Source: Streptomyces hundungensis (lineage in GTDB: Bacteria; Actinomycetota; Actinomycetes; Streptomycetales; Streptomycetaceae). From it: a stretch of DNA of 64,000 bases. Below the pieces are notes generated by a model. It ran no database searches, was not told the origin of the DNA, and was given only the letters and a program-made list of their open reading frames with translations. The position numbers were made by a program, and so were the translations under genes. Positions 39,888 through 47,620 of this stretch are shown piece after piece. The DNA is taken from NCBI RefSeq assembly GCF_003627815.1, contig NZ_CP032698.1:3658001-3722000 (forward strand), given 5' to 3'. The first letter of the stretch is position 1. Each line of letters begins with the position of its first letter.

Positions 39888-39923
39888 AGGGCCGTTGCTC
39901 CCCCGCTCGGGAGCAGCGGCCCT
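39888..39923 (+). terminator. terminator hairpin after the NlpC/P60 gene
   Basis: Arms 39888-39902 and 39909-39923 pair over 15 positions with one G-T pair and a 6-nt loop, followed by TTC. It is one of the strongest hairpins in the window. Confidence 0.8.
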
Positions 39924-39992
39924 TCGGCATGCCCGGAATGTGTTGAACTCTGCCTGCTTCCGGGCAGAGTTCACCTATCAGGGGGTGGCCGC

Positions 39993-40535
39993 ATGGACGA
40001 GCAGGCACGGGACGCGCAACCGCAGCCGTACGAGGTCTACGCCGACGGGCTCGGCATGTTCGCCGCCATCGGGATCGTGTTCATGGCGCTGGGCCTGTGG
40101 ATGCTCACCGGCATCCGCCCCTGGCACGGCCCCGTCGACTGGTCCAAACTCGCCTTCGGCTGGGGCTTCGCGCTGTTCGTCGTCGGCGCCGGCGCGTTCC
40201 TCGTCCTGGCGTGCGTGTACGGGGCGCTGCGCCCGGTCATCCGCGCGGACGAGACCGGGATACATCTCGCCACGCGCTTCGACGCGCCCTGGTCGCAGGT
40301 GCGCGAGATCGAGGTCGGCACGGTGGCGATCTGGGAGCTCGGCGACCAGAGCGCCGAGGGCGGCTACGAGCACCACCGCGCGGTGTGGGTGACCCTGCAC
40401 GACGGCAGGCGCCACGAGTACATAGCCCGCCGCCAGGGCGGGGACCTGTCCGCCGAGGAAGTGCGCACCGGTCTGTCCCGGTTCGCCGGAGAGGTCCCCG
40501 TCCGCTGGACGGACGAGGTGGAGCGCCGCTGCTGA
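39993..40535 (+). CDS. small membrane protein with PH-like domain
   Basis: A 180-residue protein. Two membrane helices (about 22-42 and 55-77) are followed by a cytoplasmic part that looks like a bacterial PH domain (VIRADETGIHLATRF, then WSQVREIEVGT, then VWVTLHDGRRHEYIA). The ATG at 39993 follows GGGGGTGG. It is convergent with the geranylgeranyl-reductase-like gene. This type is widespread in Streptomyces and has no known function. Confidence 0.75.
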   Translation: MDEQARDAQPQPYEVYADGLGMFAAIGIVFMALGLWMLTGIRPWHGPVDWSKLAFGWGFALFVVGAGAFLVLACVYGALRPVIRADETGIHLATRFDAPWSQVREIEVGTVAIWELGDQSAEGGYEHHRAVWVTLHDGRRHEYIARRQGGDLSAEEVRTGLSRFAGEVPVRWTDEVERRC

Positions 40536-40559
40536 CAACGGCGGCCGGGCGGCCCGGGG

Positions 40560-41843
40560 TCAGGCCTTCGGGGCCACCTTGGAAAGGCCGTTGATGATGC
40601 GGTCCATCGCGTCGCCGCCCGTCGGGTCGGTCAGGTTGGCCAGCATCTTCAGCGTGAACTTCATCAGCATCGGGTGGGTCAGGCCGCGCTGGGTGGCGAT
40701 CTTCATGACCTTCGGGTTGCCGATCAGCTTCACGAAGGCGCGGCCCAGCGTGTAGTAGCCGCCGTAGGTGTCCTTGAGGATCTTCGGGTATGCGTGCAGG
40801 GCGAGTTCGCGCTGGGAGGGGGTGGCGCGGGCGTGCGCCTGGACGATGACGTCCGCGGCGATCTGCCCCGACTCCATGGCGTACGCGATGCCCTCGCCGT
40901 TGAACGGGTTGACCAGGCCGCCCGCGTCACCGACGAGCAGCAGGCCCTTGGTGTAGTGCGGCTGGCGGTTGAAGGCCATCGGCAGGGCGGCGCCGCGGAT
41001 CGGGCCCGTCATGTTCTCGGGGGTATAGCCCCAGTCCTCGGGCATCGACGCGCACCACGCCTTGAGGATCTCGCGCCAGTCGAGCTCCTTGAAGGCGGAC
41101 GACGAGTTGAGGATGCCGAGGCCGACGTTGGACGTGCCGTCGCCCATGCCGAAGATCCAACCGTAGCCGGGCAGGAGCCGCTCCTGCGGGCCGCGCCGGT
41201 CCCACAGTTCGAGCCAGGACTCCAGGTAGTCGTCGTCGTGCCGCGGCGAGGTGAAGTACGTGCGCACGGCGACGCCCATCGGGCGGTCCTCGCGCCGGTG
41301 CAGGCCCATGGCGAGCGAGAGGCGGGTGGAGTTGCCGTCGGCGGCCACCACGAGCGGGGCGTGGAAGGTGACCGGGGTCTTCTCCTCGCCGAGCTTGGCG
41401 TTGACACCGGTGATGTGCCCGGTGCGCTCGTCGACGATGGGAGCGCCGACGTTGCAGCGCTCGTACAGGCGCGCCCCGGCCTTCTGCGCCTGCCGGGCGA
41501 GCTGCTCGTCGAAGTCGTCGCGCTTGCGCACCAGTCCGTAGTCCGGGTACGAGGCGAGGTCCGGCCAGTCGAGCTGGAGGCGGACGCCGCCGCCGATGAT
41601 CCGCAGGCCCTTGTTGCGCAGCCAGCCGGCCTCTTCGGAGATGTCGATCCCCATCGAGACGAGCTGCTTGGTGGCGCGCGGGGTCAGACCGTCGCCGCAC
41701 ACCTTCTCGCGCGGGAAGGCGGTCTTCTCCAGGAGCAGCACGTCGAGTCCGGCCTTGGCCAGGTAGTACGCGGTCGTCGAACCGGCCGGGCCGGCCCCGA
41801 CGACGATCACGTCCGCGGTGTGTTCGGAGAGCGGCTCGGTCAC
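40560..41843 (-). CDS. geranylgeranyl reductase family protein, probable menaquinone reductase (MenJ-like)
   Basis: A 427-residue FAD-dependent reductase. The dinucleotide motif GAGPAG is at 16-21, and KVCGDGLTPRAT near 47 is the conserved active-site segment of the geranylgeranyl reductase family. The second FAD motif is GLLLVGDAGGLVNPFNGEGI. In mycobacteria MenJ saturates one isoprene unit of menaquinone. Here the gene lies between nuo and menG, and Streptomyces menaquinones are partly hydrogenated, so this role is likely but inferred. An archaeal-type lipid substrate is unlikely. Confidence 0.85.
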   Translation of the reverse strand: MTEPLSEHTADVIVVGAGPAGSTTAYYLAKAGLDVLLLEKTAFPREKVCGDGLTPRATKQLVSMGIDISEEAGWLRNKGLRIIGGGVRLQLDWPDLASYPDYGLVRKRDDFDEQLARQAQKAGARLYERCNVGAPIVDERTGHITGVNAKLGEEKTPVTFHAPLVVAADGNSTRLSLAMGLHRREDRPMGVAVRTYFTSPRHDDDYLESWLELWDRRGPQERLLPGYGWIFGMGDGTSNVGLGILNSSSAFKELDWREILKAWCASMPEDWGYTPENMTGPIRGAALPMAFNRQPHYTKGLLLVGDAGGLVNPFNGEGIAYAMESGQIAADVIVQAHARATPSQRELALHAYPKILKDTYGGYYTLGRAFVKLIGNPKVMKIATQRGLTHPMLMKFTLKMLANLTDPTGGDAMDRIINGLSKVAPKA

Positions 41844-41944
41844 AGCGGGATCTCCCGAAGACTCGAATTTGCGTGCCGAGAAGCACAGGACATGTGCAGT
41901 CTATGGGTGGCTGTTGATCGACATCGCGAAGGGTTGCCCACGCC

Positions 41945-42487
41945 ATGAGCTCTCTCTCCCCCGAGTCCTCCGTACCGCGCAAGTCCCCGCCGGCCGTCCG
42001 GCTGCGCGTGCCCACCGAGGAGGACGCCTACGCCTGGCACCGGGCGTTCGACGACCCGGAGGTGATGGAGTTCCTCGGGGGCCGCTCGGCCGAGGTCTCG
42101 GTGTACGAGGAGCTGACCGCCCGCCAGCGCAAGCACGACGCCGAACTCGGCTTCTGCCTCTGGACGATGCTGGACGAGGACGACGAGGTCGTCGGCTTCA
42201 CCGGCGCCCAGCCCTGGCCCCGCGACTGGGGCCCCACGGGTGAGATCGAGATCGGCTGGCGCCTGGCCCGCACCCACTGGGGCCGCGGTTACGCGTCGGC
42301 GGCGGCGCGGGCGGCCGTGGCCCGCGTACGTGCCGCGGGCCTCGACCACGTGGTGGCGATGGTCCATCCCCACAACACCCGTTCGGTGGCGGTGGCGGAG
42401 CGCCTCGGGATGACGCTGTCCAGAACGTACCCGAATCCGATGTCGGGGGTGGAGGCGCTCTGTTTCCGTCTGGAGCTGGGCAGTTGA
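41945..42487 (+). CDS. GNAT family N-acetyltransferase
   Basis: A 180-residue acetyltransferase of the RimJ/RimL-like type. The acetyl-CoA loop is in RLARTHWGRGYASAAARA (about 110-128), followed by NTRSVAVAERLGM, the usual motif B. It starts PPAVRLRVPTEEDAYAWHR as these proteins do. It is divergent from the MenJ-like gene across 101 nt and convergent with menG. The acceptor is unknown. Confidence 0.85.
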   Translation: MSSLSPESSVPRKSPPAVRLRVPTEEDAYAWHRAFDDPEVMEFLGGRSAEVSVYEELTARQRKHDAELGFCLWTMLDEDDEVVGFTGAQPWPRDWGPTGEIEIGWRLARTHWGRGYASAAARAAVARVRAAGLDHVVAMVHPHNTRSVAVAERLGMTLSRTYPNPMSGVEALCFRLELGS

Positions 42488-42528
42488 GGCGGAGGAGTTG
42501 AGCCTGGGGTCGGGGCGCCGGGTGGTCC

Positions 42529-43233
42529 TCAGGCCTTGAAACCGCGGTGCAGGGCGACGATCCCGCCCGTCAGGTTGCGCCAGGCCACCTTGGACCAGCC
42601 CGCCTTCTGGAGCTTCTCGGCGAGCTCCGGCTGGGCGGGCCAGGCGCGGATGGACTCGGCGAGGTAGACGTACGCCTCCGGGTTGGAGGACACGGCCGTC
42701 GCGACGGGGGGCAGCGCCCGCATCAGGTACTCCGTGTACACCGTACGGAACGGCTTCCATGTGGGCTGCGAGAACTCGCAGATCACGACCCGGCCGCCGG
42801 GCTTGGTGACCCGGTACATCTCGCGCAGCGCGGCGTCCGTGTCCTGGACGTTGCGCAGCCCGAAGGAGATGGTCACCGCGTCGAAGGTGTCGTCGCGGAA
42901 GGGCAGCTTCGTCGCGTCGCCCGCCGTGAACGGCATGTGGGGCTGGCGCTCCTTGCCGACCTTGAGCATGCCGAGCGAGAAGTCGCACGGCACGGTGTAC
43001 GCGCCGGCCGCGGCGAAGGGCCGCGAGGAGGTGGCCGTGCCGGCCGCGAGGTCGAGGACCTTCTGCGCGGGACGCGCGTCGACCGCTTTCGCGACCTCCT
43101 TGCGCCACAGCCGGGCCTGGCCGAGGGAGAGCACGTCGTTGGTGAGGTCGTAGTGCGCCGCGACGTCGTCGAACATCGAGGCGACTTCGTGCGGCTGCTT
43201 GTCCAGGGATGCGCGGGTCACGCTCCCATTCAA
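42529..43233 (-). CDS. menG: demethylmenaquinone methyltransferase
   Basis: A 234-residue UbiE/MenG methyltransferase. It starts with [20 protein letters not shown], the SAM motif is VLDLAAGT (59-66), CDFSLGML is motif II-like, and [19 protein letters not shown] and [12 protein letters not shown] are family signatures. It transfers the last methyl group onto demethylmenaquinone. In an organism with the futalosine route (mqnC, below) UbiE/MenG still does this step. It is divergent from the chitinase-like lipoprotein gene. Confidence 0.94.
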   Translation of the reverse strand: MNGSVTRASLDKQPHEVASMFDDVAAHYDLTNDVLSLGQARLWRKEVAKAVDARPAQKVLDLAAGTATSSRPFAAAGAYTVPCDFSLGMLKVGKERQPHMPFTAGDATKLPFRDDTFDAVTISFGLRNVQDTDAALREMYRVTKPGGRVVICEFSQPTWKPFRTVYTEYLMRALPPVATAVSSNPEAYVYLAESIRAWPAQPELAEKLQKAGWSKVAWRNLTGGIVALHRGFKA

Positions 43234-43344
43234 GCAGGAGCCGCGCCACGGCCCGGCGCCCGGCCCTCACCGGTCCGGGCGGGCCGCGTACATTCTCCCT
43301 TCGGTGCCACGGGGGCGCGGACCAGGAGAGCGGGTGCGCAGGAC

Positions 43345-44382
43345 ATGCGGGGTTTTCTGAGTTTTCTGAGGGTGCCGGTCGTCGGGGCTGGTGTGCTGGC
43401 CGCGCTGCTGTGCGCGGGGTGCTCCTCGACCCCGGATGCCCCGGGCGACCCGGACGGGACCGCCGGGGCCGCTGGGGCCGCCAAGGAGCCCGCGCCTGCC
43501 GCGCTGACGAGCGCGTACTCCCCTTACGTGAGCGCCACCACGGCCGCGCCGACCGACGCCGTCGGCTCCCCCGCCGTCTACAACCTGGCCTTCGCCGTCG
43601 CCCACGGCTCCACCTGCCGGGCGGTGTGGGACGACGAGACGGCCATCGCGGACCGCGACGTCAAGGACCGGGCGGCCGCCCTGAAGAAGTCGGGCGCGGC
43701 GGTACGGGTGTCCTTCGGCGGGCAGGCCGGCAAGGAGCTCGCGCTCACCTGCCGCACCCCGGCGCAACTGGCCGCCGCCTACCGCTCGGCGCTCGACGCG
43801 GTGGGCTCCGCCGAGGCGGACTTCGACATCGAGGGCGCGGCGCTGACCGACCCGGCCGCGCTCACCCGGCGCGCCGAGGCGATCGCGCTGCTCCAGAAGG
43901 AGCGTGCCCTGAAGGTGACGTTCACGCTCGCGGTGATGCCGACGGGGTTGACGCCGCAGGCTCTGGCTCTGCTCAAGTCCGCCGAGGAGCACGGGGTGAA
44001 GATCTCCACCGTCAACATCATGACGATGAACTACGGGACGTCCTTCGGGGGGAACATGGGCGACTACGCGGTACGGGCGGCGACCGCGGCGCACGCCCAG
44101 CTCCAGGCGCTGCTCGGCCTCTCCGACCGCGCGGCCTGGCAGGCGCTCGGGGTCACCTCGATGGTGGGCGTCAACGATGTGAAGGGCGAGACGTTCACGC
44201 TGGAGGATGCGGCGGTGGTGCGGGCGTTTGCCCGGGGCAAGGGGGTGGGGCGGGTGTCGATGTGGGTCACCTACCGTGACCAGGCCTGCGCTTCCGGGGT
44301 CAACTCGGGGGTGGCTCAGCCCAGTTGCAGCGGCGTGCCCCAGACCCCGGGCGCCTTCGCAAAGGCCCTGTCCCGCCCCTGA
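43345..44382 (+). CDS. chitinase-like GH18-fold lipoprotein
   Basis: A 345-residue exported protein. The N-terminal signal ends LLCAGC, a slightly unusual lipobox (Cys at -3), followed by a Gly/Ala-rich linker. The rest resembles bacterial family 18 chitinases: VRVSFGGQAG (strand 3), ADFDIEG with the DxDxE catalytic signature, and MTMNYGTSF (strand 6). All three aligned acidic residues are present, so it may be active. The ATG at 43345 was chosen for the signal peptide; the upstream frame overlaps menG antisense. A divergent promoter lies in 43234-43344. Confidence 0.8.
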   Translation: MRGFLSFLRVPVVGAGVLAALLCAGCSSTPDAPGDPDGTAGAAGAAKEPAPAALTSAYSPYVSATTAAPTDAVGSPAVYNLAFAVAHGSTCRAVWDDETAIADRDVKDRAAALKKSGAAVRVSFGGQAGKELALTCRTPAQLAAAYRSALDAVGSAEADFDIEGAALTDPAALTRRAEAIALLQKERALKVTFTLAVMPTGLTPQALALLKSAEEHGVKISTVNIMTMNYGTSFGGNMGDYAVRAATAAHAQLQALLGLSDRAAWQALGVTSMVGVNDVKGETFTLEDAAVVRAFARGKGVGRVSMWVTYRDQACASGVNSGVAQPSCSGVPQTPGAFAKALSRP

Positions 44383-44430
44383 GGCGTCTGCCCACCCACC
44401 CACCCGTAGGCGCAGGGTTGGATGGCCCGG

Positions 44431-44869
44431 GCCCCTGGGGCTCCGCCCCAGACCCCGTTCGCGCCTGAACGGCGCTCGTCCTCAATCGCCGGACAGGCTG
44501 AGGTGGCCGATACGGGCCAGCACCGAGCAGTTAGGGGCGCGAGGAACTGCGCGAGAAGCGAGCACGGTCCGCGCCCTAAAGCCCCTGGGGCTCCGCCCCA
44601 GACCCCGTTCGCACCTAAAGAACGCTCGTCCTCAATCGCCGGACCGGCTGAGGTGGCCAATACGGGCCAGCACCGAGCAGTTAGGGGCGCGGGGAACTGC
44701 GCGAGAAGCGAGCACGGTCCGCAGGATCAAGAGGGTTCAGGGGCGCGGGGAACTGCGCAACCTGCCCCGTCCGGCCCCGCCCCGGTTCTGCCAGGGGCGC
44801 GGGGAACTGCGCGACCAGCCACCGGCGGCCCGCAGGTGAAAGCGGGTTTAGGGGCGCGAGGAACGGCGC
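44431..44869. repeat. intergenic modular repeat island 5, with a 150-nt tandem duplication
   Basis: Bases 44431-44580 and 44581-44730 are a direct tandem duplication with exactly 150-nt period and about eight mismatches over the first 141 positions. Each copy holds B (rc), D (rc), the GATACGGGCCAGCACCGAGC cap and one A module (44534 variant, 44684). Further A modules follow at 44740, 44794 and 44851 (variant) at 54-60 nt spacing. Polarity is opposite to islands 1, 3 and 4 and the same as island 2. No gene is supported in 44383-44930. Confidence 0.85.
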
Positions 44870-44930
44870 GAATCGTGGCCCGGGCCGCGGACGCACCCCG
44901 CACCCCGCACCCCGCACCACCTACGGCACG

Positions 44931-45566
44931 CTACGCCCGCCGATGCCGCAACCGCCCCCCAATCACCGTGGCGATACAAGCCACCCCCGACCCCACCAAC
45001 CCCGCCTCATCCCGCACCGCGAACACCGCGAACCGCGCCGGCGCGCCCACCTCCAGCGGGGACCGGAACGCGTCGGTGGGGCGTTCCGCGCCGGCCAGCG
45101 GGTCGAGGGTCGCAGGGCCCTCCGCCTCGGCGCCCGGCAGCACCTCAAGTCCCGCCCGCCGCACGGCGGTTCGTACGGCCGGGGTGGTCAGGGACCCCGT
45201 CACCGCCACCACCCCCCGCGCGAGCAGCTTCTGCGTGCAGCGGCGCGCACTGTTGCCCCGGCGGGACTCACTCGGCGCGAGGGCGGCGAGCGCGGCCCCG
45301 GTGAGCGGTTCGGTGCCGAGTTCGTCGGCCTCGAAGGGGTCGTCGGGGAAGTAGGTGTGCTCAAGGAGCGCCGTGCCGTGGCGGTTGACCAGGCCGGGCG
45401 TGAGCACCCCGGCCCAGCGGCGGACGCGGGCGCCGGGGTGGGCCGCCGCGACGTCCTCGTACGGCCCGATCATGGCGATCCGGTCGCCGTCGGCCAGGAC
45501 CGCGCCGCCCGGTACCGGCGAGCGGTCCCCGGGCAGCACCAGGTCGGCGGCGTGGAGCGTCAACAC
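44931..45566 (-). CDS. imidazolonepropionase-like (amidohydrolase composite-domain) protein without a visible barrel
   Basis: A 211-residue protein. It starts like an amidohydrolase (LHAADLVLPG, GGAVLADGDRIAMIGP, AGVLTPGLVNRHGTALLEH) and ends like the C-terminal composite domain of one (SPLEVGAPARFAVFAV and ATVIGGRLRHRR). Between them are only about 100 residues, not the roughly 280-residue metal-binding TIM barrel. The usual HxH metal motif is replaced by NRHGT. It lies 15 nt downstream of mqnC on the same strand, so it is probably co-transcribed with a menaquinone gene. Function unknown. The start is GTG 45566 or TTG 45563. Confidence 0.65.
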   Translation of the reverse strand: MLTLHAADLVLPGDRSPVPGGAVLADGDRIAMIGPYEDVAAAHPGARVRRWAGVLTPGLVNRHGTALLEHTYFPDDPFEADELGTEPLTGAALAALAPSESRRGNSARRCTQKLLARGVVAVTGSLTTPAVRTAVRRAGLEVLPGAEAEGPATLDPLAGAERPTDAFRSPLEVGAPARFAVFAVRDEAGLVGSGVACIATVIGGRLRHRRA

Positions 45567-45581
45567 CTCAGGTGAACCGCG

Positions 45582-46781
45582 TCAGTTGGAGGCGAGGAGC
45601 TTGAGCTCCGGGTGGGCGGTGCCGCCCGCGATCGCCGTCGAGGAGATGTGCGACTGGACGCGGACGTCGACCGGGTCGTTCGCCGGGTCGTCGTGCACCA
45701 CGAGGTGCTCGTAGGTGGTGGAGCGCTGGGCGGGCACCCGGTCGGCCGTGCGGATCATGTCGATCATCTCGCGCAGGTTCGAGCGGTGCTTGGCGCCGGC
45801 GGAGGAGACGACGTTCTCCTCCAGCATGATCGAGCCGAGGTCGTCCGCGCCGTAGTGCAGGGTGAGCTGCCCGGCCTCCTTGCCCGTGGTCAGCCACGAG
45901 CCCTGGATGTGGGCGACGTTGTCGAGGAAGATCCGGGCGATCGCGATCATGCGGATGTACTCGAAGATCGTCGCCTGGGTGCGGCCCTTGAGGTGGTTGT
46001 TCTCGGGCTGGTAGGTGTACGGGATGAAGGCGCGGAAGCCGCCCGTACGGTCCTGCACGTCACGGATCATGCGCAGGTGCTCGATGCGCTCGGCGTTGGT
46101 CTCGCCGGTGCCCATCAGCATGGTGGACGTCGACTCGACGCCGAGCCCGTGCGCGGTCTCCATGATCTCCAGCCAGCGCTCGCCGGACTCCTTGAGCGGG
46201 GCGATCGCCTTGCGCGGGCGCTCCGGCAGGATCTCGGCGCCGGCCCCGGCGAACGAGTCGAGCCCGGCGGCGTGGATGCGCGAGATAGCCTCTTCCACCG
46301 ACACCTTGGAGATGCGGGCCATGTGCTCGACCTCGGAGGCGCCGAGGGAGTGGATGACCAGCTGGGGGTAGGCCTTCTTGATCGCCGAGAAGTGCTCTTC
46401 GTAGTACTCGACGCCGTAGTCCGGGTGGTGGCCGCCCTGGAACATGATCTGGGTGCCGCCGAGCTCGACGGTCTCCGCGCAGCGGCGCAGGATGTCGTCG
46501 AGGTCGCGGGTCCAGCCCTTGGCGGTGTCCTTGGGCGCGGCGTAGAACGCGCAGAACTTGCACGCCGTCACACAGACGTTGGTGTAGTTGATGTTCCGCT
46601 CGATGATGTACGTCGCGATGTGCTCGGTACCCGCGTAGCGGCGGCGGCGCACGGCGTCGGCGGCGGCGCCGAGCGCGTGCAGCGGCGCCGACCGGTACAG
46701 GTCGAGCGCCTCCTCCGGGGTGATCCGCCCACCCTCGGCGGCACGGTCGAGAACGGACTGGAGATCGGCCTTCTCAGTCAC
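45582..46781 (-). CDS. mqnC: cyclic dehypoxanthinyl futalosine synthase (radical SAM)
   Basis: A 399-residue radical-SAM enzyme. The [4Fe-4S] ligands are Cys70, Cys74 and Cys77 in CVTACKFCAFY. HIATYIIERNINYTNV just before, and TQIMFQGGHHPDYGVEYYE after, are MqnC signatures. It cyclises dehypoxanthine futalosine in the futalosine route to menaquinone, showing that this organism uses that route rather than the classical Men one. GGAGG precedes the ATG. The imidazolonepropionase-like gene follows closely. Confidence 0.95.
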   Translation of the reverse strand: MTEKADLQSVLDRAAEGGRITPEEALDLYRSAPLHALGAAADAVRRRRYAGTEHIATYIIERNINYTNVCVTACKFCAFYAAPKDTAKGWTRDLDDILRRCAETVELGGTQIMFQGGHHPDYGVEYYEEHFSAIKKAYPQLVIHSLGASEVEHMARISKVSVEEAISRIHAAGLDSFAGAGAEILPERPRKAIAPLKESGERWLEIMETAHGLGVESTSTMLMGTGETNAERIEHLRMIRDVQDRTGGFRAFIPYTYQPENNHLKGRTQATIFEYIRMIAIARIFLDNVAHIQGSWLTTGKEAGQLTLHYGADDLGSIMLEENVVSSAGAKHRSNLREMIDMIRTADRVPAQRSTTYEHLVVHDDPANDPVDVRVQSHISSTAIAGGTAHPELKLLASN

Positions 46782-46877
46782 CGGAGGTGTCCCTTTCTCA
46801 GGGGTTGCGGACGGACTGATCCAGCGTACGCCAGGGGCGGCGGCCGGTTCGGCGGGGCCCGGGGCCGACGGCCGGTG

Positions 46878-47603
46878 TCAGCGGGTGAGGCCGCCGAGCA
46901 GCAGGCCGCCGAGGGCGCCGGCGACCAGGAACGGGCCGAGCGGGAACGCCGTCTTGCGGCCCGCGCCGCGGAACACGACGAGCCCCATGCCGTACAGCGC
47001 GCCCAGGACGAGACCGAGGAGGGCGCCCGCCATCAGACAGGGCCAGCCGTACCAGCCGAGCAGCACCCCGAGCCCGAGCGCGAGTTTCACATCGCCGAAG
47101 CCCATGCCCGCCGGGTTGATCAGGAACAGGACGAAGTACCCGGCGCCCAGGGCGAGCCCGCCGAGCAGGGCGGTCGGCCAGGATCCGGCGTGCCCGGGCA
47201 GCAGGGCCGCGAGCCCGAGCAGCAGGGCGGCGGCGCCGACCAGCGGCAGGGTGAGCGGATCGGGCAGCCTGCGGACGGCCAGGTCGACCAGGCACAGCAG
47301 CACCGCGAACGGAGTCAGCAGCAGCCAGACCGCCAGCTCGGGCCGGGGCCCGGTGGTGGCGGCGAGCGCGGCGCAGACCAGGGCGGTGACCAGGACGGCG
47401 GGCAGCGCCCGGCCGTAGCGCGTGCCCGGCCCGCAGGCCCGGCACCGGGCGGGGCCCGGCCGCCCGGTCAGCTCGTGCCCGGCCGGGCAGGCGGTACGCC
47501 AGGGCTCCCCGGGTTCGACGGAGAGCCGGTAACGGGGGCGCGGCAGCAGGTATCCCGCGCCCGCGCCCCAGGCGGCCGCCGCGAGGGTCAGCGTTGCGTT
47601 CAC
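46878..47603 (-). CDS. A24 family prepilin peptidase
   Basis: A 241-residue membrane aspartic protease. The catalytic Asp107 is in CLVDLAVRRLPD and Asp171 in GFGDVKLA, the paired motifs of type IV prepilin peptidases. About seven helices. The N-terminal domain is short, with four cysteines in a CPAGH...CRAC pattern. It would cut the leader from the Flp and TadE-type proteins encoded upstream on the same strand, after Gly and before the residue at which Glu is +5. It is at the 3' end of the Tad locus, 17 nt from the LysM/BTAD gene. Confidence 0.88.
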   Translation of the reverse strand: MNATLTLAAAAWGAGAGYLLPRPRYRLSVEPGEPWRTACPAGHELTGRPGPARCRACGPGTRYGRALPAVLVTALVCAALAATTGPRPELAVWLLLTPFAVLLCLVDLAVRRLPDPLTLPLVGAAALLLGLAALLPGHAGSWPTALLGGLALGAGYFVLFLINPAGMGFGDVKLALGLGVLLGWYGWPCLMAGALLGLVLGALYGMGLVVFRGAGRKTAFPLGPFLVAGALGGLLLGGLTR

Positions 47604-47620
47604 CGGACCAGGGTGCCCCG

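Noticed and set aside
40545..40557. A CCGGGC/GCCCGG palindrome between two convergent genes as a terminator.
   Set aside because: The stem is only 5 bp once a loop is allowed, too weak to support.
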